Below the pieces are notes generated by a model. The model ran no database searches and was not told the DNA's origin. It saw nothing but the letters and a program-made list of their open reading frames with translations. 64,000 bases of DNA, taken from the NCBI RefSeq assembly GCF_918697865.1, contig NZ_CAKKMV010000019.1, positions 1 through 64,000 of the forward strand. Direction: 5' to 3'. Shown piece by piece: positions 44,009-51,974 of this stretch. Position 1 is the first letter of the stretch. Every line of letters begins with the position of its first letter. The position numbers and the translations under genes were made by a program. This DNA is from Massilia sp. Bi118 (GTDB lineage Bacteria; Pseudomonadota; Gammaproteobacteria; Burkholderiales; Burkholderiaceae_D).

Positions 44009-45826
44009 TCAATTAGCCAATTTCTTTTGCGGAAGATTGAAAAGGCTTCTTAAGAATTCTTTTAGTGGCATTAAAAAATCTGGCTCGTTCTCAAGTAACC
44101 AATTGATCATAAAGGGCACATCCCTAGTTTTTTTGAATTCCGTTCTGGCGTCGGTAAATTTTTCGAAAATTGATTTCAAAACTTTAGCTCCGTCAACATG
44201 TCCCTTTGACGAGCTTAATAACTCGACTAAAGAATGTTGGACGTCACTTGCGTTCGGAGATTCCCCGTGGCTTTTCAATGCATGAACAATTGCATGAGGA
44301 TGTAAAACATAGTTCTCAAGCATTGGCTCATCTAAAAACCGTAGCACACTATTAGATGACTTGCTCAAACGTGCACATTCAGCTTTGCTACGTGTTTCTC
44401 GGTCGAGCAAAATGGCTACCATTGGAGGAACAAGGGCAGTCGAAGTAGTGAGGCGACTATAAAGTGCGGCCACTTCTTTTGGGTCTACACCTTTCTTTTC
44501 GAATGTTCCTGTATGCTCAACCCGAAGAGTTGCTGTCCCTGGTGCTACTTCTGGACAGAAGCTACGTAACAAATTCGGCAAAACTAATTCTTCGGTTTGG
44601 CCTTCTACCCATAAAACTCTGTCGCGGCCGTGTAATTCCGTCATCCTTATGCCTAGATCAGAGAGCTCTTCACGAATCGTTGCCAATTCACCGCCTTTTA
44701 CCTGTTGTATTACTGTTGCGCCATTATTTACCTCAAACGTCGTTACTAGACTTGGGACTACTGCAGTCAAAACGTCGGCAGAATGAGCGGTTAAAAGATA
44801 CTGATGGATCTTTCCCTCAACCGCAAAAATCTGAAGCAGTTCTCGCAACGCTTTTGGATGCAAGAATGAATTTGGCTCATCAATTGCAATAACTCGCGGA
44901 ATGCGAGCAGTCAGAACGACGTAAAGCATCGCAATTACGTTGCCGATGCCGCTGCCCATTTTATCTAAGGGCACCGCAAGGTCAGGGCGTCTTGCTGATG
45001 GCGGAAGTGGCAAACACTCAATTTCAAATACATTACCGGGCCTTGGCGATGCTTGAACCCATTGAACAGCAGGAAAAATCCTATTAATCCATTCGCATAG
45101 AATTTGATGCCCATGCGCATCCATTGATTGAAGCACATTCAAACAGTATGCGAGGTTGGCCGCGTCAGGAGCCAACACAACTGGATGTGGGGTTTCGGCG
45201 CATCGTCCAGCAGGACGTCGATGGGCTGAGAACCGATAAAAAGAATTGGTTAATCTCTTCAACATCGCTATTGTCTCGCCATTAAAGGCTCCGCCCATGT
45301 TGTTGAGGTCCTTGTATTTTAAATTTCGATCGTCGGGGGCATCGAGCGTAAGAGTAAGAACTGAAGAGGTTGATGCGCTATCAATAAAATTTGTACCCAA
45401 GGCACTTGTTGTACTCAATGAGTGGCGCCCCGCTCCGAAGCTATAGACCAGTTCTACTTTGGAATTTGCCGTGAGTGCTTGCGTTATTCCATCCACTGGA
45501 TTTGAATGTCCATGTATACGTTCGCGCCAACTTTCAGGAATAGGCATTTTGAGAATTCGGCTTTGCGGGTCTCGCATTTCATAAGCCTCGATTTCTAAAG
45601 TGATAGACATCGTTGACCAGCCAGCCGGCTCTGTGCCGAACTCACGTAGATTCTTAATAGATCGATGTGGGATATGTATTGTCGTATCGATATCGAGAGG
45701 CTCCAGCATTGTTGTCTTTCCCGCGTTGTTTCCACCGAGAAATATATTAAACCCGTGCTCGACAAAAACGCTCTGTTTCTCAAGATAAGATTTGTAATTC
45801 TCGACTGCTAGTGCTGTCAGCTTCAT
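44009..45826 (-). CDS. OLD-like AAA ATPase with TOPRIM domain
   Basis: A 605-residue protein. The N-terminal ATPase has Walker A FLGGNNAGKTTM at residues 29-40, Walker B VIAIDEPNSFLHP near 310-325 and the His switch in LTAHSADVL. The C-terminal part starts with RVLWVEGQTEELVLPNLL near 400, the TOPRIM glutamate motif of the OLD/GajA family, and AILLDRETRSK may provide the acidic pair. OLD proteins are ATP-regulated DNA nucleases, several of them antiviral (P2 Old, Gabija GajA). GAGGTAG precedes the start. The gene is divergent from a serine recombinase, with a palindrome in between, and precedes a GIY-YIG nuclease gene. No GajB-type helicase or retron is adjacent, so this is not classical Gabija. 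Confidence 0.85.
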   Translation of the reverse strand: MKLTALAVENYKSYLEKQSVFVEHGFNIFLGGNNAGKTTMLEPLDIDTTIHIPHRSIKNLREFGTEPAGWSTMSITLEIEAYEMRDPQSRILKMPIPESWRERIHGHSNPVDGITQALTANSKVELVYSFGAGRHSLSTTSALGTNFIDSASTSSVLTLTLDAPDDRNLKYKDLNNMGGAFNGETIAMLKRLTNSFYRFSAHRRPAGRCAETPHPVVLAPDAANLAYCLNVLQSMDAHGHQILCEWINRIFPAVQWVQASPRPGNVFEIECLPLPPSARRPDLAVPLDKMGSGIGNVIAMLYVVLTARIPRVIAIDEPNSFLHPKALRELLQIFAVEGKIHQYLLTAHSADVLTAVVPSLVTTFEVNNGATVIQQVKGGELATIREELSDLGIRMTELHGRDRVLWVEGQTEELVLPNLLRSFCPEVAPGTATLRVEHTGTFEKKGVDPKEVAALYSRLTTSTALVPPMVAILLDRETRSKAECARLSKSSNSVLRFLDEPMLENYVLHPHAIVHALKSHGESPNASDVQHSLVELLSSSKGHVDGAKVLKSIFEKFTDARTEFKKTRDVPFMINWLLENEPDFLMPLKEFLRSLFNLPQKKLAN

Positions 45827-45940
45827 CTTCTACCTCAACCAAAAAACAATATCCTACCTGACGAGTTACTGATGATAAACGGCCGTTTTCGAACACCTGT
45901 TGTCTGCTCCAAAAAAAACTGTCAAAAAAATAGCATTTAC

Positions 45941-45962
45941 ATATATCAACATGTTGATATAT
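45941..45962. promoter_or_regulatory. Perfect 22-bp palindrome between the ATPase and recombinase genes
   Basis: The half ATATATCAACA is followed directly by its exact reverse complement. It lies 36 bases upstream of the serine recombinase start in AT-rich DNA, between divergent genes, and could be an operator or a recombinase res-type subsite. Confidence 0.55.
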
Positions 45963-45997
45963 ATTGATGAGGTTTTTCAACACTATTAGGGGCGGCG

Positions 45998-46597
45998 ATG
46001 GCGGTGTTTGGATATGGGCGAGTGTCAACAGCAGAACAGACAGCAGACAACCAACGGCTTGAGATCGAACGCGCAGGTTACGCAGTTGAGTACTGGTTTT
46101 CTGACGTAGTAAGCGGTAAAGCGCACGCATCGCAGCGCGCGCAATTCAGCGACATGTTGGCGAAATTGAGAAAGAACGACGTCGTCGTCGTATCTAAGCT
46201 TGACCGTCTTGGCCGCGATGCCCCGGATGTCCTCGTTACCATTAAAACGCTGGCTGGTCTCGGTGTCGAGGTCGTTGTCCTCCAGCTCGGGAAGCTCGAC
46301 CTGACATCCCCCGCTGGTAAGCTCATGCTGACCATGCTTGCCGCGGTCGCGGAAATGGAGAGGGATTTGATCGTTGAGCGTACCCAGGCGGGGCTGGCCC
46401 GAGCGAAGGCAGAAGGAAAGGTGCTCGGCAGGCCGTCCAAAACGACGCCAGAGCAGCGCAAAGCGATGGCTCAAGGCTATGCGAACAAACAGAGCGTAAG
46501 CGCGCTAGCGAAGCTCTACGGTGTGTCGCGGGCGACAGTGTTGACGGTGGTGAGGCCGAGCCAAAGCGGCGATACGACTAACAAAACTCATCAGTAA
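45998..46597 (+). CDS. Serine recombinase (resolvase/invertase family)
   Basis: A 199-residue small serine recombinase. The nucleophile is Ser in FGYGRVSTAEQTADNQ (near residue 10); the conserved VVSKLDRLGRD motif with catalytic arginines follows near 65-75, then GKLMLTMLAAVAEMERDLIV with the E-helix, ERTQAGLARAKAEGKVLGRP and a C-terminal helix-turn-helix (SVSALAKLYGVSRATVLTVV). It is intact, with AGGGG before the ATG. It could resolve dimers of the excised island, invert a segment or belong to a nested transposon. No transposase partner is visible, and the palindrome 36 bases upstream may be part of its recombination site. Confidence 0.93.
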   Translation: MAVFGYGRVSTAEQTADNQRLEIERAGYAVEYWFSDVVSGKAHASQRAQFSDMLAKLRKNDVVVVSKLDRLGRDAPDVLVTIKTLAGLGVEVVVLQLGKLDLTSPAGKLMLTMLAAVAEMERDLIVERTQAGLARAKAEGKVLGRPSKTTPEQRKAMAQGYANKQSVSALAKLYGVSRATVLTVVRPSQSGDTTNKTHQ

Positions 46598-46770
46598 ATT
46601 GGGCGTCCGAAGCGAGCATAATCGATACCCCTAGCAGATGTCTTGGGCTGCGCAACCCCGGCGGCCCCTACCTGACCCAACGAAACGAACAATCTAGGTT
46701 GCCGCCAGTCGTTGCGTAGAAGAAACTTCTATGGCAGCATCAGCTTTCGTCTTTAGTTTCCAAAAACAGA

Positions 46771-47625
46771 ATGAACTCGCCCCTCCAGACTATTAACCTT
46801 GCCGCGCTACCACCAGAAGAGCGGACGATGATCGTCATCTATCCTGAAAATGAAGTTGCGGAGCGCCGTAAGTGCCGGGCGACCGGCCCACAGGCGAGCA
46901 CGACTACCCGCAAGGTGGGCCGGGTTGCTAGGCGCCTTATCCTCGGCCCCCTCTGGTCGATTCCGGTCGAGCGCGCGATCGACGCGCTTTCGGACAAGGC
47001 CGCTGGACTAGATGTCCAATACGCGACTAGCCGTGAGTTTAAGCAAGCCAATTTGACAATTCCAGGGCATATCAAGCTCCGCACACTATATGTAATTCAT
47101 CCGAAAGCACCCCTACATTATTTGCCTGCGGCGAGCTTCCACCGGATGGCGTTCGAGCAGAAATTTGCCGAAGCTTGGCGCTTGCTCATGGCGCTTGGGG
47201 CCACAAGCCTCGTCGTCGAACATGAGCATGGCTGGTCCCGCGAAGTAGTTGGGAAGGTCGATGTTCCGGTGCCTGAAGAAAAAGCGACAGTCGGCCTAAC
47301 TACAAAGGGGAACGCGGGCGCGCGCTCCAAAGTCTTGTTTGAGGCGTCTTTTAAGAGTTCCGGTTCGCCGAGCGTGCCAGAAGACCTGATTTGGTATCCG
47401 CATGAGCCTCTGTGGCAAGCAATCGCAGAATCGCGTCTTAAAGGAGGAATGAACAGTTTCTCGCTGACGCTGCGCTACGACGACGACTTTGGTGTGAATG
47501 CCGACTTGATTGCGAAAGCCGAGGGCGCCCAAATCGAGATTGGCGGCAAGTTCGAGTCGCACGTAGAGACTATGTGGAGGATCCATGGCGACTTCCGCAA
47601 GACTAGGGCGCGCAAGAGCGCGTGA
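46771..47625 (+). CDS. Hypothetical protein (island cargo)
   Basis: A 284-residue protein without signal peptide or membrane helices. The first 60 residues are basic and probably disordered or DNA-contacting (AERRKCRATGPQAS, RKVGRVARRLILGP). The middle holds FKQANLTIPGHIKLRTLYVI and the helix MAFEQKFAEAWRLLMALGAT; the C-terminal half is beta-rich (SKVLFEASFKS, FSLTLRYDDDFGVNAD, AQIEIGGKFESHVETMW). This helix-then-sheet organisation does not match a family I can name. It stands alone on the plus strand after the recombinase and before minus-strand unknown genes, so it is probably cargo. Confidence 0.65.
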   Translation: MNSPLQTINLAALPPEERTMIVIYPENEVAERRKCRATGPQASTTTRKVGRVARRLILGPLWSIPVERAIDALSDKAAGLDVQYATSREFKQANLTIPGHIKLRTLYVIHPKAPLHYLPAASFHRMAFEQKFAEAWRLLMALGATSLVVEHEHGWSREVVGKVDVPVPEEKATVGLTTKGNAGARSKVLFEASFKSSGSPSVPEDLIWYPHEPLWQAIAESRLKGGMNSFSLTLRYDDDFGVNADLIAKAEGAQIEIGGKFESHVETMWRIHGDFRKTRARKSA

Positions 47626-48079
47626 CGCGAAAATCCGGACCGACTTGCGGCACATTCATTGGCTGCACGTCAGCAGCGCGCCGGATGCTAAGTAATGGAT
47701 GACTAAACCGAAGGCCGCACAACGTACGCACGATTGCCGGCTGACGAAACCGTGCGGCGGACCAAATCAGGCCAACCTCCATGTAGCATCTATGGTCTTG
47801 GCTACGAGGCGGGATGCGCCGGCCAAATCGCGCGTTTCCTTGCCAAGATGGCTGCGATCCTCACGATTTTCGGCAAGTTCCCGACCATTGTCATTTTAAT
47901 GCGCGACGAGCGGGGGGCAAAGGCTACCTGGCCTACCTTGCTAGTTGATCGGCCACCCCGTCAAAACTCGGCGGGGTATAGAAAAAGCCGAAATTTTTTT
48001 CGACGCCAAACATCGTCCGAATCCGCTGGTGCGGGCCGACAAGCAATCAGTAACCCTAACGGGGCATTTGCTGGACTGT
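47626..48079. other. Non-coding or decayed stretch inside the island
   Basis: About 450 bases between convergent unknown genes. Short open frames exist (for example 47734-48099 on the plus strand), but their translations are composition-driven and frame-discordant, with no motif. The stretch may contain remnants of an older gene; I see no RNA gene or clear terminator. Confidence 0.4.
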
Positions 48080-48814
48080 CTAAAGCGACGTCAGCTTAGT
48101 ATGTCCCGCTTGGGCCAATCGCTGAATCTTGCTGGCCTTAACTTCCGAATGACCATCGGGCTTCACTGTTTTCAACACCGCGACCGCTTCATCAAATCGC
48201 CCCAATTGCCGCAACAGCTCGCCGCGCTCTACCTGCTTAGAGGGATCAGTCTCGAACAGTTCCAGCAGCCGTAGGGCGTTAGTATGCGCGTCGGCCGGCG
48301 CCACGGTTGGCTGCGATGCAGTCGGTGTCCCATCTGAACGAAGGCGATGGTGATCGTTAGAAGCCCACCAGAGTCGCCGCCGCACATAAATCTCTCGATC
48401 CCCCGCGTCAGGTAATAGACTCGCCAAGGCGTCTAGGAGGTCTCGTGCGCTCTGTAGACCATTAATGCAGTCGGCTTCTTTGATCTCTCGGGGTAGCGCG
48501 ATCCAGTCACGCTCATCGCGGAGTCGCCGTTTGCTGTCACCCGTCATTCGGTGCCACAAGCGGGCCACGGCACCGACTGGACGAGGCTTCCGAGGGGTGG
48601 GCATCACGGCCTTGGCGTCGTCGACCCAAACGACTTTGGTGCAAGTTGGGCACCGCCCCACAGGCGCTCCGATTCCCGCCCACCATTGCCCGTTCATCCC
48701 ATCTGACCAGTCCGGTACGTCATCGTAAAAATGCAAGAACGTAAGAACCGAGCGGGTAAAGTACCCTGCGCAGGCAGGGCATTGGTAGAGGGTCGGAGCA
48801 GATAGTCGAGTCAT
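48080..48814 (-). CDS. Hypothetical protein with N-terminal C4 zinc ribbon
   Basis: A protein of 244 residues from the ATG at 48814 (MTRLSAPTLYQCPACAGYFT). Two cysteine pairs, CPAC near residue 12-15 and CPTC in VGRCPTCTKVVWVDD near 56-59, form a likely zinc ribbon. The C-terminal 60 residues (ALRLLELFETDPSKQVERGE, then LLRQLGRFDEAVAVLKTV) look like one or two TPR-type helical repeats for protein contact. The start lies 4 bases after the stop of the upstream unknown gene, so the two form an operon. Function unknown; a protein-interaction or adaptor role is a guess. Confidence 0.7.
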   Translation of the reverse strand: MTRLSAPTLYQCPACAGYFTRSVLTFLHFYDDVPDWSDGMNGQWWAGIGAPVGRCPTCTKVVWVDDAKAVMPTPRKPRPVGAVARLWHRMTGDSKRRLRDERDWIALPREIKEADCINGLQSARDLLDALASLLPDAGDREIYVRRRLWWASNDHHRLRSDGTPTASQPTVAPADAHTNALRLLELFETDPSKQVERGELLRQLGRFDEAVAVLKTVKPDGHSEVKASKIQRLAQAGHTKLTSL

Positions 48815-48818
48815 GAGG

Positions 48819-49676
48819 CTATGGTAACTCGGCGCCCTTGCTAACGCGAAGTGGCGCGACCGGAGCATCCTGTTCAAACCTGTCGATAATCTGAGCAACC
48901 GCTGGTATCACGATGTCCACCCACGTAGGATGCTGCCAGTGATTCTTGTGCCCGTATCTCATGTCGGGCGCGGAGAGTGGTGTCCTTACCGGCAGGGGCT
49001 TGGCCCGACCTGGACTGTAGAAGGCCGCGCGACCGGACGCGATGGCAAGCTGTGGCATAGGCATTACTTCGCCTGCCTTCTGGCCATGGGCGGTTCGTCG
49101 CGATCTGGGCGGTTGTTCGAGCCACGCGCGTTTGATGGCAGCGTTTATCTCTTCCACGACCTGATTGCCGAAGACCATGACGATCTGCTCAAACACTCGT
49201 TCGCGCCGTCCTTGCTCTGCACAGGCAGCTACATGTGCCGCATGTCGCTTCGCCGCTGTGGCCTTCACATGGGCCTCGTATCGATCTGAACCCATCCAAG
49301 CTTCGATGAGTTGCGTCTCGGCCAACGTGCCCGAAAACTCGTTCGGTACCGCTGACGGGTCTTCTTCGTTCGTGCTCAGGATTAAGCTATCCCTAGCCCG
49401 TTGCCGTTCTCCGACGTACCCCACGCCGCCGGCTTCGATCTCGCTGTCGAGCGATCTCAGTATTTCTCGCAATGCTTCACGCCTAGTGGAAAAGCAAGAG
49501 GGGCCGTCCATTCCATCGTCGATGAGGTAAGACTCCATTGCCAGCTCGTCGTGGGCGTCATTGGACCAGCAGGTGTGCCAGCTACCAGACGGCCCGCGCA
49601 GCAGATAGATCGGGCCATACCTGGCCATTATCATTTTGAGGAACGCTGTCCTGATAGGGCTGAGTCTTAGGTTCAT
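48819..49676 (-). CDS. Hypothetical protein (island), operon partner of the zinc-ribbon gene
   Basis: A protein of about 285 residues if begun at ATG 49676 (MNLRLSPIRTAFLKMIMARY); alternative ATGs at 49634 and 49628 have no better ribosome sites. The N-terminal part contains YGPIYLLRGPSGSWHTCWS and a helix EALREILRSLDSEIEAG. A central helical stretch (EAHVKATAAKRHAAHVAACA) is Ala-rich. The C-terminal end WVDIVIPAVAQIIDRFEQ is hydrophobic-helical. No known catalytic motif is visible. It is followed after 4 bases by the zinc-ribbon gene, implying coupled translation and a shared role. Confidence 0.6.
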   Translation of the reverse strand: MNLRLSPIRTAFLKMIMARYGPIYLLRGPSGSWHTCWSNDAHDELAMESYLIDDGMDGPSCFSTRREALREILRSLDSEIEAGGVGYVGERQRARDSLILSTNEEDPSAVPNEFSGTLAETQLIEAWMGSDRYEAHVKATAAKRHAAHVAACAEQGRRERVFEQIVMVFGNQVVEEINAAIKRAWLEQPPRSRRTAHGQKAGEVMPMPQLAIASGRAAFYSPGRAKPLPVRTPLSAPDMRYGHKNHWQHPTWVDIVIPAVAQIIDRFEQDAPVAPLRVSKGAELP

Positions 49677-49719
49677 AGGTGTCGTGAGGCTGCAAGCGGC
49701 GGGCGCCGACGGGGGCAGA

Positions 49720-49980
49720 TCAAACGCAAGTGAAGTGCAGCGTGGACTGCGGGAACTGGCCAAAGAAGCGTGGCGTATCGGTTTCGCTGATCGCTTTGAC
49801 GTTGTTGCCCCGGCCAGTGCAACGCACCCCGGACTCGTTGAATGTGGCGGCTTTAATCTTGCCTAGGGAGGCCGCCGGGCTATTGCCCTCGCGAGAGATC
49901 ATGAAGGTGTCGTTCCCGGTCGGGACGATGCCAGTGGTAGAGGCGCAACCGACCAGTACCGCGCAAAGGATAAGAAACTT
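49720..49980 (-). pseudogene. Lipoprotein-like gene without a usable start (remnant)
   Basis: The minus strand encodes KFLILCAVLVGCASTTGIVP, a signal peptide with lipobox (VGC), followed by TGNDTFMISREGNSPAASLG and a mature part ending FGQFPQSTLHFTCV with two cysteines. This is a small lipoprotein family common on phages and islands, where products usually begin Met-Lys directly before such a hydrophobic stretch. Here the codon before Lys-Phe-Leu is GCC, and no ATG, GTG or TTG is in frame upstream within reach; an ATG-AAA-AGA at about 50012 is one base out of frame. A point mutation or one-base shift has probably destroyed the start. The internal ATG at 49902 would remove the lipobox. Confidence 0.55.
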
Positions 49981-50086
49981 GGCAAAGTTGCACCTAAAAT
50001 AAATATTCTTTTCATTGAATGAAAATAAGTCTTGTTGGGGAAGATTGCCCGTGGAAAGAGGCTAATCTTACCCAGAAGATTGGCCT

Positions 50087-50329
50087 ATGCCAATTAGTTC
50101 CCCTCACTCGAAAGACGCTGCCCTTGTCGCGTTCGGCGCCGCTGTTCGCGTAGCGCGGACAGTGCGCGGCATTTCACAAGAGGAGTTGGCACATCGAAGT
50201 GGTATCGACCGCTCGTACCTCGGTGCGATCGAACGCGGTGAGCAGAACTCGGGCTTGCTGCACCTTGTCAGAATGGCGGCTGCTCTCGATACAACAGTAC
50301 GCGACCTGATGGAGAAAGCCGGTTTGTAA
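50087..50329 (+). CDS. XRE-family transcriptional regulator (RM controller-like)
   Basis: An 80-residue protein that is essentially one helix-turn-helix domain: FGAAVRVARTVRGISQEELA, then HRSGIDRSYLGAIERGEQNS and LLHLVRMAAALDTTVRDLME. Size and layout match controller (C) proteins and small XRE regulators that accompany restriction-modification genes and delay nuclease expression on entry to a new host. It lies 79 bases upstream of hsdM on the same strand. Type I systems are normally not controlled by C proteins, so its role in timing expression of this cluster is inferred. Confidence 0.9.
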   Translation: MPISSPHSKDAALVAFGAAVRVARTVRGISQEELAHRSGIDRSYLGAIERGEQNSGLLHLVRMAAALDTTVRDLMEKAGL

Positions 50330-50408
50330 TGCAAATATTGCATTTTGGTACTGCATAAGATGGGATAAGATTGTGGCCGTCAAGAATTAAAGCGCCACGC
50401 ATCCCTAC

Positions 50409-51974
50409 ATGATTGAAGACATCAAGAAAACCCTTTGGGCAACAGCAGACAAGCTGCGCGCCAACATGGACGCCGCTGAGTACAAGCACATCGTGCTGGG
50501 CCTAATCTTCGTCAAATATATTTCCGACACGTTCCAGACCCGTCGCGATGAGCTGACGACGCGCTTTGCCGACCCCGCCGACGACTATTTTCTCCACGAT
50601 GTCGACGCTGAAATGCTCGCCGATGAGCTGGAGGATCGCGATTACTACAAAGAGGTCAACGTATTCTGGGTGCCCGAGGCGGCGCGCTGGGAGACATTGC
50701 GCTCCCAAGCTAAGCAAGCCGACATCGGCAAACGCATTGACGATGCCCTCTCGCTGATCGAGGCAGAAAATCCGAAGCTGAAGGGGATTCTCGACAAGCG
50801 GTACGCCAGGGTACAGCTCCCGGACGGAAAGCTCGGTGAGTTGGTCGATCTGGTCTCGACCATTGGCTTTGGAGAGTCTGGCGACACGGCCAAAAATCAT
50901 GCTCGCGATCTTCTCGGACAGGTATATGAATACTTCCTGGGACAGTTCGCCAGTGCGGAAGGCAAGCGCGGTGGCCAGTTCTACACGCCTGCGTCGATCG
51001 TCAAGACCTTGGTGGCGGTGCTGGCGCCACATCACGGCAAGGTGTACGACCCGTGCTGCGGTTCGGGCGGTATGTTCGTGCAGTCCGAGCGGTTTATTGA
51101 GGCGCATGGCGGCAAGATCGGCGACGTGTCGATCTACGGACAGGAAGCCAACCCCACGACATGGCGGCTGGCAGCGATGAATCTGGCCATCCGTGGTATC
51201 GACTTCAATCTAGGAAAAGAGCCGGCTGACACTTTTGTGCGCGATCAGCATGCCGACCTGCGCGCCGACTTCGTGCTGGCTAACCCGCCATTCAATATAT
51301 CGGACTGGTGGCATGGCAGCCTAGAAGGTGATCCGCGCTGGGTCTACGGCACGCCCCCACAGGGCAACGCTAACTACGCATGGCTTCAGCACATGCTGTA
51401 CCACCTTAAGTCCACGGGGCGGGCCGGCATCGTGCTCGCCAACGGCTCAATGTCGTCCAGCCAAAACAGTGAAGGTGACATTCGCCGTGCCATGGTCGAG
51501 GCCGACAAGATTGAAGTCATGATTGCGCTGCCGGGTCAACTCTTCTTCAACACCCAGATTCCGGCTTGCCTGTGGTTCCTGGTCAAGGAGAAGCGGGTAC
51601 GTAACGGCGAGGTTTTATTCATCGACGCGCGCAAGCTGGGCAGCATGATCAGCCGCGTGCAGTGCGAGTTCACGGAAGAGGTGATTGACAAGATCGCTGC
51701 GACCGTAGCTGCATGGCGCGGCGAATTAGACGCAGGCGAGTATCAGGACGTGGTGGGTTTTTGCCGTAGCGTCGCGCTGGCCGAGATCGCCGAGCATGGA
51801 CATGTGTTGACGCCGGGGCGTTATGTTGGGGCTGAAGCCGTCGACGATGACGATGGCACATTCGGTGACAAGATGCAAAGATTGACAGAGATGCTGGGCG
51901 AGCAGATGGCTCATGGGATGGAGCTCGATCTATTGATACGCCGGCAGCTGGGGGGGCTCGGATATGACTTCTGA
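50409..51974 (+). CDS. hsdM: Type I restriction-modification DNA methyltransferase subunit HsdM
   Basis: A 521-residue N6-adenine methyltransferase. The N-terminal helical domain (IEDIKKTLWATADKLRANMD and YKHIVLGLIFVKYISDTF) is typical of HsdM. The SAM motif I region GKVYDPCCGSGGMFVQ lies near residues 209-224 and the catalytic NPPF in FVLANPPFNISDWW near 293-296. With HsdS it methylates the bipartite recognition site, and with HsdR added it forms the restriction complex. Its last 11 bases overlap the hsdS start. The length is normal and all motifs are present. Confidence 0.97.
   Translation: MIEDIKKTLWATADKLRANMDAAEYKHIVLGLIFVKYISDTFQTRRDELTTRFADPADDYFLHDVDAEMLADELEDRDYYKEVNVFWVPEAARWETLRSQAKQADIGKRIDDALSLIEAENPKLKGILDKRYARVQLPDGKLGELVDLVSTIGFGESGDTAKNHARDLLGQVYEYFLGQFASAEGKRGGQFYTPASIVKTLVAVLAPHHGKVYDPCCGSGGMFVQSERFIEAHGGKIGDVSIYGQEANPTTWRLAAMNLAIRGIDFNLGKEPADTFVRDQHADLRADFVLANPPFNISDWWHGSLEGDPRWVYGTPPQGNANYAWLQHMLYHLKSTGRAGIVLANGSMSSSQNSEGDIRRAMVEADKIEVMIALPGQLFFNTQIPACLWFLVKEKRVRNGEVLFIDARKLGSMISRVQCEFTEEVIDKIAATVAAWRGELDAGEYQDVVGFCRSVALAEIAEHGHVLTPGRYVGAEAVDDDDGTFGDKMQRLTEMLGEQMAHGMELDLLIRRQLGGLGYDF

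Noticed and set aside
42980..45826. Classical Gabija (GajA-GajB) system
   Set aside because: The ATPase/TOPRIM protein is GajA-like in plan, but the partner is a GIY-YIG nuclease rather than a UvrD-like helicase, so the name is not justified.
47734..48099. 121-codon plus-strand open frame in the island gap
   Set aside because: It has no ribosome site, no motif and a composition typical of non-coding sequence; overlapping short frames are equally open.
49730..50002. 90-codon plus-strand open frame
   Set aside because: It is antisense to the lipoprotein remnant, which has a recognisable lipobox and conserved mature sequence.
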